From: Campylobacter concisus
Lineage (GTDB): Bacteria; Campylobacterota; Campylobacteria; Campylobacterales; Campylobacteraceae
DNA: 64,000 bases
Direction: 5' to 3'
Assembly: GCF_003048375.1 (NCBI RefSeq)
Contig: NZ_CP021642.1
Span: 868,001 to 932,000 of the forward strand
This document shows, piece by piece, positions 1-8,844 of the stretch (position 1 is its first letter; each line of letters opens with the position of its first letter). The position numbers and the translations under genes were made by a program. The notes beneath the pieces are model-generated. The model did no database searches, was not told the DNA's origin, and saw only the letters and a list, made by a program, of their open reading frames with translations.

Positions 1-232
1 TTCGCAAAATGGCAAGGTTTTGCTCTATCTTGATCCGCCATTTGACATAAGAGCTGGCTTTGATGATATCTACGAAAAGCTTGTAAATTTGATCTCGCAG
101 CTAAAAAAAGAGAAAATTTATATGATAGTTTTTGAGCATAACAGCGACTTTAAATTTGGCGATGAAATTTCTGCGTATAAGCTTGTTAAATTTAAAAAAT
201 TTGGAGCCACTTCTCTCTCTTATTTTCAGTAA
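1..232 (+). CDS. rsmD: RsmD-type 16S rRNA (guanine-N2) methyltransferase, C-terminal part
   Basis: The frame is open from base 2, so this is the tail of a gene that begins outside the window. It holds the motif LLYLDPPFD, the [D/N]PPF catalytic motif of SAM-dependent N-methyltransferases, about 70 residues before the stop. The ending KFGATSLSYF is typical of RsmD, which methylates G966 of 16S rRNA during 30S assembly. An RsmD-like methylase also precedes flgI in other Campylobacter genomes. The next gene is on the same strand about 55 bases on but has its own sigma-54 promoter, so it is probably transcribed separately. The call rests on the motif, the tail and the context; the SAM-binding half is not visible. 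Confidence 0.8.
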   Translation, partial: SQNGKVLLYLDPPFDIRAGFDDIYEKLVNLISQLKKEKIYMIVFEHNSDFKFGDEISAYKLVKFKKFGATSLSYFQ

Positions 233-235
233 ATT

Positions 236-252
236 TTGGAACATCTTTTGCT
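236..252 (+). promoter_or_regulatory. Sigma-54 (RpoN) promoter of the flgI operon
   Basis: TTGGAAC, four bases, then TTTGCTT. The -24 GG is at 238-239 and the -12 GC at 250-251, giving the exact GG-N10-GC spacing of an RpoN promoter. It lies about 37 bases before the flgI start. Middle flagellar genes in Campylobacter use RpoN with the FlgSR two-component system, so both sequence and position fit. Confidence 0.85.
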
Positions 253-288
253 TTAAAAACCTAAAATAGCTAAATTTTAGGAAAAAAT

Positions 289-1341
289 ATGAAAAAAATT
301 TTATCTTTTGTAGCAGCTTCGGTGATAGCTACTTCAGCCTTTGCTACGCAGATAAAAGAGCTTGCAAACATCGTTGGCGTAAGGGACAACCAGCTAATAG
401 GCTATGGTTTAGTCGTCGGACTAAACGGCACAGGGGACGGCTCAACGTCAAAATTTACGATCCAGTCGCTATCAAACATGCTTCAAGGCGTAAATGTCAA
501 GATAAATCCAGATGATATCAAGTCTAAAAACGCAGCTGCTGTTATGGTGACAGCAAAATTGCCTGCATTTGCAAGGCATGGCGACAAGCTTGATATCGAG
601 ATCTCATCTATCGGCGATGCAAAAAGCTTACAAGGTGGCACCCTTCTTATGACCCCACTAAAAGGCGTTGATGGCGATATCTACGCTTTGGCTCAAGGAC
701 CTCTAAGTATCGGTGGTAAGAGCGCAGGAAGAAGTGGCGGCAATCACCCAACCGTAGGCACTATCTTAAATGGCGCCCTTGTGGAGCGCGAGGTCACTTA
801 CGATATCTACAATCAAGATAGCATAAAACTAAGCCTAAAAGATACAAATTTTAAAACCGCTCTTGATATCCAAAACGCCATAAATGCAAACATCTCAGAC
901 GATACTGCAAAGGCGATCGATCCAAGAACGGTTATCGTTAAAAAGCCAGATGACGTTAGCATCATCGAGCTTGCAAGCGCTGTGCTTGATCTTGATGTGG
1001 AGTATAAGCCAGATGAGAAGATCGTAGTTGATGAGAGAACTGGCACGATAGTTAGCGGTATAAACGCGGTAGTTAGTCCAGTCGTGATAACTCATGGCGC
1101 AATTACAATAAAGATAGAGCCAAACAGCTATGAAGAGGCGGCGCAAAATGATGTAAATATAGGTAGCGACACCTCGGTGGCTCCTAGTCAAAATTTACTT
1201 AAAATTTCAGGCGAAAAAACAACCGTTGCAAACGTGACAAGAGCGCTAAACAAACTTGGAGCAACACCAAGTGACATCATCTCGATACTTGAAAATTTAA
1301 AACGAGTTGGTGCGATACAAGTCGATCTGGAGATAATATAA
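289..1341 (+). CDS. flgI: Flagellar P-ring protein FlgI
   Basis: FlgI forms the periplasmic P ring, the bushing around the flagellar rod in the peptidoglycan layer. The 350-residue length is normal. Residues 1-19 are a Sec signal peptide ending in SAFA, followed by the family opening [20 protein letters not shown], and the protein ends with the usual conserved tail. The ATG at 289 follows an AGGAAAA ribosome site. It is first in a cluster with the rod-binding protein (stop and start overlap by one base), flgM, a FlgN-like chaperone and flgK. A sigma-54 promoter lies directly upstream, placing it with rod and hook genes in the flagellar hierarchy. Confidence 0.96.
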   Translation: MKKILSFVAASVIATSAFATQIKELANIVGVRDNQLIGYGLVVGLNGTGDGSTSKFTIQSLSNMLQGVNVKINPDDIKSKNAAAVMVTAKLPAFARHGDKLDIEISSIGDAKSLQGGTLLMTPLKGVDGDIYALAQGPLSIGGKSAGRSGGNHPTVGTILNGALVEREVTYDIYNQDSIKLSLKDTNFKTALDIQNAINANISDDTAKAIDPRTVIVKKPDDVSIIELASAVLDLDVEYKPDEKIVVDERTGTIVSGINAVVSPVVITHGAITIKIEPNSYEEAAQNDVNIGSDTSVAPSQNLLKISGEKTTVANVTRALNKLGATPSDIISILENLKRVGAIQVDLEII

Positions 1342-1640
1342 TGCAAATAGACAACACCTTAGCACTAAATTCGTATAACGACATCTCAGCAAACAAGATA
1401 AAAAACCTAAATAGTAAACAAGACGCACTTTTAAAAGAGCAAACTGACGCTTTTGAAGCATATATGGTAAAAGCTGTGCTTGATATCGCTTTAAAAGAAG
1501 ATGATAAGAACTCACTCTATCCAAAAGCCGCTGGCAGCGACATTTACAGGTCTATGTATAACGATGCTATGAGCAAAGCTTTGAGTGGAAATTTAGGTTT
1601 TTCAGAACTTTTATACGATTTTTTGAAGAGAGACTCTTAA
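1341..1640 (+). CDS. Rod-binding protein, FlgJ N-terminal-domain type
   Basis: A 99-residue protein made only of the rod-binding domain found at the N-terminus of FlgJ, the rod cap or assembly scaffold. The core runs from about residue 27 ([20 protein letters not shown]) to the C-terminal [17 protein letters not shown]. The muramidase half of enterobacterial FlgJ is absent, which is usual for epsilonproteobacteria, so another enzyme must open the peptidoglycan. Its ATG shares one base with the flgI stop codon, which indicates translational coupling. It is sometimes annotated flgJ, but strictly it is a single-domain homologue. Confidence 0.85.
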   Translation: MQIDNTLALNSYNDISANKIKNLNSKQDALLKEQTDAFEAYMVKAVLDIALKEDDKNSLYPKAAGSDIYRSMYNDAMSKALSGNLGFSELLYDFLKRDS

Positions 1641-1663
1641 GTAAATTTATATTTTGCCGATGT
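1638..1663 (+). promoter_or_regulatory. Candidate sigma-28 (FliA) promoter before flgM
   Basis: TAAG at 1638-1641, then 14 bases, then GCCGATGT at 1656-1663, close to the FliA pattern TAAA-N15-GCCGATAA. It lies about 35 bases upstream of flgM. In Campylobacter flgM is known to be transcribed partly from a sigma-28 promoter. The -10 element is good; the -35 is imperfect and the spacer is one base short. Confidence 0.55.
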
Positions 1664-1698
1664 AGTGATATAAACATTTTATTTTAAGAGGTATGGAT

Positions 1699-1902
1699 AT
1701 GATAACTCCTTTGAACCAAAGACCAAACTACCAGGCAAATACGCTAAATAAAAATAGCGATGCTAGAGTTGAAAATGAAAACAAAGAAGTAAAAACAAAC
1801 GAAAACACAAAGGTAAAAGAGATAGCTGATGCAATAGCAAATGGCACCTATCAGGTAGATATCTCTAAAACAGCTAAGGCTGTGGCTGATGCGTTGCTCT
1901 AA
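1699..1902 (+). CDS. flgM: Anti-sigma-28 factor FlgM
   Basis: FlgM binds and inhibits sigma-28 (FliA) until it is exported or, in Campylobacter, until late flagellar assembly. The protein has about 67 residues, with an N-terminus rich in Asn, Lys and Glu that looks disordered and a C-terminal helical sigma-binding stretch from about residue 40 (KVKEIADAIANGTYQVDISK) to VADALL. Two in-frame ATGs exist, at 1693 and 1699. AAGAGG at 1686-1691 is only one base from the first but seven from the second, so I prefer 1699. It sits between the rod-binding gene and a FlgN-like chaperone. Confidence 0.88.
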   Translation: MITPLNQRPNYQANTLNKNSDARVENENKEVKTNENTKVKEIADAIANGTYQVDISKTAKAVADALL

Positions 1903-1918
1903 ATTTAAAGGAATTTAA

Positions 1919-2350
1919 ATGATAAAGAAGCTTTTGGACGAGGCCATAGGCGAGCTAGACGAGCTTATAAATTTAACAATGCAAGATATCGCCAATATAA
2001 AAGAGGCGAAGCACTCAAGCGTTGATGAGAGCGTGAAGAAGAAAAATGCTCTTGTTCGCGCTTTTGAAGATACAAAAAGAGCTTTGGATAAAGAGCTGCT
2101 AAGGGTCTCAAAAGAGAGTGGCACTACGACACTTGCAAATGTTTTAGATGATGAAGTGAAGTCAAAGCTAGTGCTTATGCGTTCAAAGCTTGAAATTTTG
2201 CATAAAGTAAATAAAGAATATGCAAGACACGTCGTTGTTGTTAAGGAGTTTTTTGACTCGCTTAGCAAAAAAGTCTTTGGCACTCAGACTAATGAATACG
2301 GACAAGACGGCAGCGGCACAGATAATAATTTTTACAAATCAAGGGTTTAA
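1919..2350 (+). CDS. FlgN-like flagellar export chaperone
   Basis: A 143-residue, almost wholly alpha-helical protein that starts with MIKKLLDEAIGELDELINLT and ends in a polar tail rich in Gly, Asn and Ser. Size, helical heptads and position directly before flgK fit FlgN, the chaperone that holds the hook-filament junction proteins FlgK and FlgL for export. FlgN proteins diverge strongly in sequence, so the call depends mainly on context. The ATG has an AAAGGAA site seven bases upstream. It is separated from flgK by three bases, consistent with co-translation with its client. Confidence 0.75.
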   Translation: MIKKLLDEAIGELDELINLTMQDIANIKEAKHSSVDESVKKKNALVRAFEDTKRALDKELLRVSKESGTTTLANVLDDEVKSKLVLMRSKLEILHKVNKEYARHVVVVKEFFDSLSKKVFGTQTNEYGQDGSGTDNNFYKSRV

Positions 2351-2353
2351 CAA

Positions 2354-4225
2354 ATGGCTAATATCTTTATGTCATTAGGCACAGGCGTTTCAGGGCTAAA
2401 TGCAGCCCAAGTGCAAATAAGCACAACTGGAAACAACATCACAAACGCCGATAGTAACTACTACACAAGGCAGCGTGTAGTCCAGTCTGCATCTCCAGCG
2501 ATGAACACTGTTCCTGGTGGCGTTGGCACAGGTACGCAAGTAGATACCGTGACAAGGCTTCACGACGAGTTTGCCTATTCAAGACTAAAATATTCATCAT
2601 CAAATTTAGAAAATACAGGCTATAAACAGAGAATTTTACAAGAGGCGACAAAATACTTCCCAGATCTAAAAGATAATGGCATGATAAAAGATATACAGGA
2701 GTATTTTGCTGCGTGGAATAACTTCGCTTCAAACCCAGACGAGGGCGCTCAAAAGGTAAATTTGATAAACAAAGCTAGCGTTTTAACAGCTAGCATCAAT
2801 CGCTCATCAAAGATGCTTTATGATATGCACACGCAGATAGATGAGACTATAAAGATAAATATAAACGAGATAAACTCACTTGGCAAGCAAATAGCAAATA
2901 TCAATAAACAAATTCAAAGAGTTGAATCAGGCGCAGATGCTGGTATCAAGATAAATGCTAACGACCTTCGCGACAAGCGCGATGAGCTAGAGCTTGCTAT
3001 GTCAAAGCTGGTAAATACGGCTGTTTATAAAAGCGATCTAAAAAGCGAGTCAAGGATAGATACTGGCATAAGCGATCAAGGAAGATACTACAACCTAAAT
3101 ATCGGCGGTGTGAGCATCGTTGATGGTGTAAATTTTCATGAAATTTCTATGAGCTCAACCGAGAGTGGGCAATACACGAAAATTTATTATGAAAGAGAAG
3201 ATGGCAGACGCATCCCTATGGAGGAGAAGATCACAAATGGCAAGATAGGCGCCGCGCTTGATCTTAGAGGCCGCAACTACGAGCCAGACAATGATAAATT
3301 TAGCGATGGTATCATCCAAAAATATATAGACAATCTAAATACATTTTCAAAAACTTTAATAACTAGCACAAACAACGTCTATGCCGAGTCTGCGGTTGAA
3401 ATTTCAAACTCAGATCCGATCAGCTATCTAGAAAACGACAAGACGCTGATGAACCACGATAACAGCATAAGAAACGGCAGTTTTGATGCTATCGTTTATG
3501 ACAACAAGGGTAACGTCGTAGCTAAAAAGACCATCGAGATAAACGGCACTACGACGATGAACGATACAAAATACGGCAACTCTGTTGTGCAGGATTTTAA
3601 CTCAAATTCAGACGATAACAACGACAACAATATGCTAAATGACGTCGATGACTTCTTTGAAGCGTCGTATTTTTATGATAAAAACACGCACCAAGGCACA
3701 TTTGCGCTCATACCAAAGCAAGCTCAAGGGCTTTATAGCATCTCAATAGTCGATCACGGCACTAATTTCCCAGGTGTTGTTGGTATCAACAGATTTTTCT
3801 CTGGTACAAACTCAAATACAATTGGCATCAATCAAAATTTCACCCAAGATCACACAAAGCTTCGTGCCTACTCAAAGCCAGTTGTCGGAAACAACGAAGT
3901 TGCAAACAAGATGATCCAGCTTCAGTATCAAAAGCAGACATTTTACTCAAGTGGCACTGCGCTTGATAGAGATGAGACGATCGAGGGATATTATCGTTAT
4001 TTCACAACCGATATGGCGAGCGATACCGAGGCGAACAACACTATCCACGACACAAACACATCTTTGCAAAGGACTGCTGAAGAGGAATTTCAATCAACAA
4101 GCGGCGTAGATACCAACGAAGAGCTTACAAACTTGATCCGCTTTCAAGCAAGCTACGGCGCAGCAGCAAAGATCATCACGACAGTTGATCAGATGCTTGA
4201 CACGCTTCTTTCACTAAAACAATGA
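2354..4225 (+). CDS. flgK: Flagellar hook-associated protein 1, FlgK
   Basis: FlgK is the first hook-filament junction protein, exported through the flagellar type III apparatus. At 623 residues it has the conserved rod-type N-terminus (SLGTGVSGLNAAQVQISTTG, then NNITNADSNYYTRQ) and a matching C-terminal helix (SGVDTNEELTNLIRFQASYG to MLDTLLSLKQ). These pair as the D0/D1 coiled coil; the variable middle forms the exposed domains. No signal peptide is present, as expected for a flagellar export substrate. The stop overlaps the ATG of the next gene by four bases. Confidence 0.95.
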   Translation: MANIFMSLGTGVSGLNAAQVQISTTGNNITNADSNYYTRQRVVQSASPAMNTVPGGVGTGTQVDTVTRLHDEFAYSRLKYSSSNLENTGYKQRILQEATKYFPDLKDNGMIKDIQEYFAAWNNFASNPDEGAQKVNLINKASVLTASINRSSKMLYDMHTQIDETIKININEINSLGKQIANINKQIQRVESGADAGIKINANDLRDKRDELELAMSKLVNTAVYKSDLKSESRIDTGISDQGRYYNLNIGGVSIVDGVNFHEISMSSTESGQYTKIYYEREDGRRIPMEEKITNGKIGAALDLRGRNYEPDNDKFSDGIIQKYIDNLNTFSKTLITSTNNVYAESAVEISNSDPISYLENDKTLMNHDNSIRNGSFDAIVYDNKGNVVAKKTIEINGTTTMNDTKYGNSVVQDFNSNSDDNNDNNMLNDVDDFFEASYFYDKNTHQGTFALIPKQAQGLYSISIVDHGTNFPGVVGINRFFSGTNSNTIGINQNFTQDHTKLRAYSKPVVGNNEVANKMIQLQYQKQTFYSSGTALDRDETIEGYYRYFTTDMASDTEANNTIHDTNTSLQRTAEEEFQSTSGVDTNEELTNLIRFQASYGAAAKIITTVDQMLDTLLSLKQ

Positions 4226-4989
4226 GCGAACTAAAGAGCCTTTTAGACTCACACGTACTTAGCAAAAATACAAATTCGGGGCTATTTGACGCCCCGGATC
4301 CACTTCAAGTAGCTACTAAATTTAAAGAGCCAAACATAGCGCTTATTTGTGCGTTATTTGCCTATGGCAATGCAAAAATGATAGTGAAATTTCTAAATTC
4401 ACTTGAATTTAGCCTGCTTGATGAGAGCGAACAAAATATCAAGAAAAATCTGTCAAATTTCAAATACCGCTTTCAAAATGAAAACGACGTAAAAGAAATT
4501 TTTATCACGCTTTCACGCCTGAAAAAAGAAGCTGATATAGAAGAAATTTTGTGCCAAGGTCTTGCAAAAAACGGCGAGATGATAGAAGCAGTAAATGAGC
4601 TTATTAAATTTATTTATGGGCTAAATTCTTACCGCTCAGATGGATATGAGTTTTTCTTTGGCAAGAGTTTTGAGAGGGAGCCTCAAAGCCCATATAAACG
4701 CTACAATATGTATCTTCGCTGGATGGTGCGAGATAGCGACATCGATCTTGGGCTATTTAAAAATTTGCCAAAAGATAGACTTTTGATGCCGCTTGACGTG
4801 CATACGCATAGGGTTTCATTAAATTTAGGGCTTATAAATAGAAAGAGCTACGACTTCAAAGCGGTCATGGAGCTTACAAAAAAACTTAGAGAATTTGACG
4901 AGCTAGACCCGATAAAATACGACTTTGCGCTTTACAGGATAGGGCAGAGCAAAGAGCTAGAAACCATCGTAAAAAATCTTAAAAAATAA
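4222..4989 (+). CDS. TIGR02757 (DUF2400) family protein, function unknown
   Basis: A 255-residue cytoplasmic protein recognised as the TIGR02757/DUF2400 family. Visible landmarks are the N-terminal PDPLQVATKFKEPNIALICA, the middle YKRYNMYLRWMVRDSDIDLG and the DVHTHRVSLNLGL motif near residue 193. The all-helical layout with conserved Arg, Trp, Asp and His is loosely like helix-hairpin-helix DNA glycosylases, but I cannot demonstrate that and claim no activity. The ATG overlaps the flgK stop (ATGA), so it is probably carried along with the flagellar transcript. An equivalent gene follows flgK in C. jejuni. Confidence 0.8.
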   Translation: MSELKSLLDSHVLSKNTNSGLFDAPDPLQVATKFKEPNIALICALFAYGNAKMIVKFLNSLEFSLLDESEQNIKKNLSNFKYRFQNENDVKEIFITLSRLKKEADIEEILCQGLAKNGEMIEAVNELIKFIYGLNSYRSDGYEFFFGKSFEREPQSPYKRYNMYLRWMVRDSDIDLGLFKNLPKDRLLMPLDVHTHRVSLNLGLINRKSYDFKAVMELTKKLREFDELDPIKYDFALYRIGQSKELETIVKNLKK

Positions 4990-5055
4990 AAATTATTGCT
5001 AAATTTCTAAATTTAGGATAGACTTACCATACAATTTTATCCATAAGGAGCTTGT

Positions 5056-5592
5056 ATGAAAAAAATCGTTTTACTAAGTGCAGTTTTAGGAACTTTGCTT
5101 TTTGCTCACGAGGGTCATCACTTTGATCCAAAGGCTGGCGAGCATCTAGTCATACCTATTAATGAGCTAAGCGAAAAGGGCGATAAGAGCGTTGGCGAAG
5201 TAGTAGCTGTTAAGACAAACTACGGCGTTGCATTTTTTCCAAATTTAAAAGGTCTTCCTGCAGGACTTCATGGCTTTCACGTTCACCAAAATGCTGATTG
5301 TGGCGCGACTGAAAAAGGTCTTGGTATGAAAGCAGGTGGTCACTGGGATCCAGCTGAGACAAAGATGCACTCATTTGCATGGGATGATAAGGGTCACAAA
5401 GGCGATCTACCAGCACTTTATGTAGATGCTGAGGGCAATGCAAACTACCCAGTGCTAGCTCCAAAGATAAAAAACCTTGACGAGCTAAAAGGTCACTCAC
5501 TAATGGTTCATGTCGGTGGTGACAACCACAGCGACCAGCCAAAAGCACTTGGCGGTGGCGGCGCTAGAATGCTTTGCGGCGTTATTAAATAA
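5056..5592 (+). CDS. sodC: Periplasmic Cu/Zn superoxide dismutase
   Basis: SodC converts superoxide to peroxide in the periplasm and protects against oxidants from outside the cell. The 178-residue protein starts with a signal peptide ([17 protein letters not shown]) followed by a His-rich mature end (HEGHH). Metal ligands appear in order: [10 protein letters not shown] (copper His pair and disulfide Cys), [18 protein letters not shown] (zinc loop) and [30 protein letters not shown] supplies the second disulfide Cys. An AAGGAG site is eight bases before the ATG. TACAAT at 5030-5035 is a likely -10. A strong terminator follows, so it is monocistronic. Confidence 0.96.
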   Translation: MKKIVLLSAVLGTLLFAHEGHHFDPKAGEHLVIPINELSEKGDKSVGEVVAVKTNYGVAFFPNLKGLPAGLHGFHVHQNADCGATEKGLGMKAGGHWDPAETKMHSFAWDDKGHKGDLPALYVDAEGNANYPVLAPKIKNLDELKGHSLMVHVGGDNHSDQPKALGGGGARMLCGVIK

Positions 5593-5603
5593 TTAAACCC
5601 CAC

Positions 5604-5640
5604 AAAAAGCCTTTAAATTTAATGTTTAAAGGCTTTTTTT
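5604..5640 (+). terminator. Intrinsic terminator of sodC
   Basis: A perfect 14-bp stem (5604-5617 with 5625-5638) and 7-base loop TTTAATG, ending in a run of seven T. It begins 12 bases after the sodC stop. Confidence 0.93.
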
Positions 5641-5736
5641 AAATTTCACGCTCAAATTTAACCCCCGTTTCTAAGATGAAATTTCAAAATTTTAAATTAC
5701 AATCCGCTTTTTAACTTAAATTTACAAAGAACAAAA

Positions 5737-6498
5737 ATGGAATTTGACCTACTTAGCTACACTGTCTTTTTTGTCGCCGCGTTTTTGGGCGGTTTTATCG
5801 ATGCGATCGCAGGAGGCGGCGGACTTATCACTTTGCCAGCCATCATGGCTATGGGCGTGCCACCTCATCTAGCCCTTGGTACAAACAAGCTTCAAGGCGT
5901 ATTTGGCAGCTTCACGGCAACGCTAAATTTCACTAAAAAAGGGCTGATTAATTACAAAGAGTGCTTTGTTGGCATAGTTTTTACATTTATCGGAGCCCTC
6001 ATTGGCGCAACGCTCATCTTATTTTTAAATGCAAATTTCTTAAAAATAATCATCCCATTTTTGCTAATCGCCATCTTCATCTACACGCTTTTTATGCCAA
6101 AAATAGGCGAGAACGACAGGGCTGCAAAGATGAATGAGAGGCTATTTTATGTCATATTTGGACTAATTCTTGGCTTTTATGATGGCTTTTTTGGCCCAGG
6201 AGCAGGCTCGTTTTGGATGTTTGCGATGGTGGCTTTAATTGGGCTAAATTTAAAAAAGGCGGTCGCTCACACAAAGGCTTTAAATTTTACTAGCAACATC
6301 GTTGCACTTGGCGTTTTTATAGCCGGCGGGCAGATACTTTGGCTAGTTGGCTTTTTGATGGCTGTGGGGCAAATTTTAGGAGCTTATTTTGGCTCAAATT
6401 TAGTCATCAAAAAAGAGGTCAAATTTATTAGAACGATGTTTTTGATAGTTGTCGCAGCGACCATTTGCAAACTACTTTTTGACTACTTCAAGGCTTAA
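5737..6498 (+). CDS. TSUP family (TauE/SafE) membrane permease
   Basis: A 253-residue integral membrane protein with seven or eight hydrophobic segments. It belongs to the TSUP (TauE/SafE, DUF81) family: the signature GGFIDAIAGGGGLITLPAIM is at about residues 19-38, and the second-half counterpart GLILGFYDGFFGPGAGSFWM reflects the internal duplication of the family. Members move sulfur compounds or organic anions such as sulfite and sulfoacetate; the substrate cannot be read from sequence. It lies alone between sodC and atpB. The ATG has only a weak upstream ribosome site. Confidence 0.88.
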   Translation: MEFDLLSYTVFFVAAFLGGFIDAIAGGGGLITLPAIMAMGVPPHLALGTNKLQGVFGSFTATLNFTKKGLINYKECFVGIVFTFIGALIGATLILFLNANFLKIIIPFLLIAIFIYTLFMPKIGENDRAAKMNERLFYVIFGLILGFYDGFFGPGAGSFWMFAMVALIGLNLKKAVAHTKALNFTSNIVALGVFIAGGQILWLVGFLMAVGQILGAYFGSNLVIKKEVKFIRTMFLIVVAATICKLLFDYFKA

Positions 6499-6527
6499 AA
6501 TTAAAAATGTTTTAACAATAATTTTGT

Positions 6528-6533
6528 TACAAT
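6528..6533 (+). promoter_or_regulatory. Candidate -10 element of the atpB promoter
   Basis: TACAAT preceded by TTTTGT and a T-rich stretch, 30 bases before the atpB ATG. Campylobacter housekeeping promoters typically have a conserved -10, periodic T tracts and no fixed -35, which this fits. Confidence 0.5.
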
Positions 6534-6563
6534 CACGCAAAATTCTAAATCTAAGGTAAATCA

Positions 6564-7247
6564 ATGAAAGATTTGTTTCTATTCTCAAATTTGCTAAACC
6601 ATTCACATGCCTTTGTCTACGCATTTCACTTTTGCCTTGTAGCTTTGATCATTCTCATCGTTGCTTACATCGCAAGGAGTAAAATGCAGCTTGTGCCAAG
6701 AGGCCTTCAAAACATAGTTGAGGCTTATTTAGAGGGCGTTATCTCTATGGGCAAGGATACTTTAGGTAGCGAAAAGCTAGCTAGAAAATACCTCCCGCTT
6801 GTCGCAACTATCGGCTTTATCGTATTTTTCTCAAACGTCATTGGCATCATCCCTGGCTTTGAGTCACCAAGCTCAAGCTTAAATTTAACCCTAGTTTTGG
6901 CTTTGGTTGTATTTATTTACTACAACTTTGAGGGCATTAGAGAAAATGGCTTTTTCAAATACTTTGGACACTTCATGGGACCAAATAAATTTCTAGCTCC
7001 GATAATGTTTCCAGTCGAAGTCATCTCACATCTTTCACGTGTAGTTTCGCTATCTTTTCGTCTTTTTGGTAACATCAAGGGCGATGACTTGTTCTTACTT
7101 GCGATGCTTACACTTGCGCCTTGGTTTGCTCCACTTCCAGCCTTTGCACTTCTAACACTTATGGCTGTTTTGCAAACATTTATCTTCATGATGCTAACTT
7201 ACGTTTATCTAGCTGGCGCAGTCGCTATTAGCGAGCACGAGCATTAA
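6564..7247 (+). CDS. atpB: F0F1 ATP synthase subunit a
   Basis: Subunit a forms the two half-channels for protons next to the c ring in the inner membrane. The 227-residue protein is short, as usual in epsilonproteobacteria. It shows five or six membrane segments, the conserved block [19 protein letters not shown] (residues 154-172) with the essential stator arginine in SFRLFGN, and the C-terminal helix [18 protein letters not shown]. It stands alone, separate from the other ATP synthase genes, as in C. jejuni. A clear terminator follows. Confidence 0.96.
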   Translation: MKDLFLFSNLLNHSHAFVYAFHFCLVALIILIVAYIARSKMQLVPRGLQNIVEAYLEGVISMGKDTLGSEKLARKYLPLVATIGFIVFFSNVIGIIPGFESPSSSLNLTLVLALVVFIYYNFEGIRENGFFKYFGHFMGPNKFLAPIMFPVEVISHLSRVVSLSFRLFGNIKGDDLFLLAMLTLAPWFAPLPAFALLTLMAVLQTFIFMMLTYVYLAGAVAISEHEH

Positions 7248-7252
7248 AATTT

Positions 7253-7281
7253 AAAGCCATATTTTTATATGGCTTTTCTCT
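7253..7281 (+). terminator. Intrinsic terminator of atpB
   Basis: A 10-bp perfect stem AAAGCCATAT/ATATGGCTTT (7253-7262 with 7267-7276), TTTT loop, and a pyrimidine run TCTC immediately after. Confidence 0.85.
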
Positions 7282-7410
7282 TTTAAATTTCTTTTCCAAA
7301 AACCTTTTTAACCTATATAAATGTATCGCTAAAGCTCCCCTTTAGATATTTTAAAAGAAAGTATCGCTAAAATACGCACTAAAAATTTGCATAAATTTAA
7401 AGGTAAAAAT

Positions 7411-8832
7411 ATGTTTGAAGTCGTTATCGGTTTAGAAGTTCATACTCAGCTTAATACAAAAACTAAAATTTTCTGCTCTTGCTCTACTAGCTTTGGCGAC
7501 GAGGCAAACACTCACGTTTGTCCAACCTGCCTAGCTCTGCCTGGAGCGCTACCTGTGCTAAACAAAGAGGCTGTTAAAAAGGCGATCAGCTTTGGCACAG
7601 CGATAAATGCTAAGATAAATAAAAAATCAGTCTTTAATAGAAAAAACTACTTCTACCCAGACCTTCCAAAGGCATATCAAATTTCACAGTTTGAGATACC
7701 TATCGTAGAAGGTGGCGAGCTCATCATCGACGTAAATGGCACTAAAAAACGTATCGGCGTAACTAGAGCGCACCTTGAAGAGGACGCTGGCAAGAACATC
7801 CACGAAGAAAACGAGAGCTTGGTCGATCTAAACAGGGCCGGCACGCCGCTTCTTGAGATAGTTAGCGAGCCAGACCTTAGAAGTAGCGACGAGGCGGTAG
7901 CTTATCTTAAAAAACTACACTCGATCCTTCGCTTTTTAAACATCAGCGACGCAAATATGCAAGAAGGTAGCTTCCGCTGCGATGCAAACGTCTCTATCCG
8001 GCCAAAAGGTGACACAAATCTTTATACAAGGGTCGAGATAAAGAACCTAAACTCATTTAAATTTATCCAAAAAGCGATTGATTATGAGGTAGAACGCCAA
8101 AGTACAGCTTGGGAAGATGGCAAATATGACGAAGAGGTCTATCAAGAGACAAGGCTGTTTGACACGACAAATTTAGTGACAAGATCGATGCGTGGCAAAG
8201 AGGATAGCGCGGAGTATAGATACTTCCCTGACCCTGATTTGCTCCCAGTTGAAGTGCCAGAAGAGATGTATAACGAAGCGATCAAAATTCCAGAGCTTGC
8301 CGAGCAAAAGGTCACAAGATATGTTAGTGAGCTAGGCGTAAAAGAGAGTGATGCGCTAAATTTAACTCAAAGCGTTGAGATGGCTAGATATTTTGAAGAG
8401 CTGATCGCTGCTGGAATTCAACCTAAACTTGCTACTACGTGGCTTATAGTCGAGCTTCTTGGCCGCTTAAATAACGGCGTAACGATCGAGACAAGCCCAG
8501 TTAGCAGCGCCAAGATGATAAATTTACTAAAACGCATAGAAGATGGCACGATAAGCGGTAAAGCTGCAAAAGAGGTATTAGACTATCTAATGGAAAATGA
8601 CGCAGATGTCGATAGTGTCATCGAAAAGCTTGGCTTAAAACAAGTGAGCGACGACTCAGCGATCATCGCGATCATAGATCAAATTTTAGCCGCAAACGCC
8701 GACAAAGTCGAAGAGTATAAAAACGGCAAAGATAAGATGTTTGGCTTCTTTGTCGGTCAGGTGATGAAAGAGGGCAAGGGTGCGTTTAACCCAGGCAAGG
8801 TCAATGAACTTTTAAAGGCCAAAATAGGCTAA
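7411..8832 (+). CDS. gatB: Asp/Glu-tRNA amidotransferase subunit B
   Basis: GatB is the kinase and transamidase subunit of the GatCAB complex that makes Gln-tRNA and Asn-tRNA from mischarged Glu- and Asp-tRNA. The start [16 protein letters not shown] matches the family. The frame also opens at a TTG at 7387, but AAAGG at 7400-7404 serves the ATG at 7411, giving 473 residues. Motifs include the zinc cysteines FCSCS and [31 protein letters not shown], and a C-terminal YqeY-like tRNA-binding tail ending in [14 protein letters not shown]. gpsA follows after 12 bases. Confidence 0.96.
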   Translation: MFEVVIGLEVHTQLNTKTKIFCSCSTSFGDEANTHVCPTCLALPGALPVLNKEAVKKAISFGTAINAKINKKSVFNRKNYFYPDLPKAYQISQFEIPIVEGGELIIDVNGTKKRIGVTRAHLEEDAGKNIHEENESLVDLNRAGTPLLEIVSEPDLRSSDEAVAYLKKLHSILRFLNISDANMQEGSFRCDANVSIRPKGDTNLYTRVEIKNLNSFKFIQKAIDYEVERQSTAWEDGKYDEEVYQETRLFDTTNLVTRSMRGKEDSAEYRYFPDPDLLPVEVPEEMYNEAIKIPELAEQKVTRYVSELGVKESDALNLTQSVEMARYFEELIAAGIQPKLATTWLIVELLGRLNNGVTIETSPVSSAKMINLLKRIEDGTISGKAAKEVLDYLMENDADVDSVIEKLGLKQVSDDSAIIAIIDQILAANADKVEEYKNGKDKMFGFFVGQVMKEGKGAFNPGKVNELLKAKIG

Positions 8833-8844
8833 AAAAGGGCTAAA

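Noticed and set aside
895-1191. 98-residue minus-strand frame within flgI
   Set aside because: Shadow of the flgI coding sequence with no independent signals. The same applies to other long antisense frames, such as those inside clpB, ppk, dnaQ and htpG.
7322-7371. Repeat of GTATCGCTAAA before gatB
   Set aside because: Two short imperfectly placed copies without partner symmetry; probably chance in AT-rich DNA and overlapping a -10-like TAAAAT.
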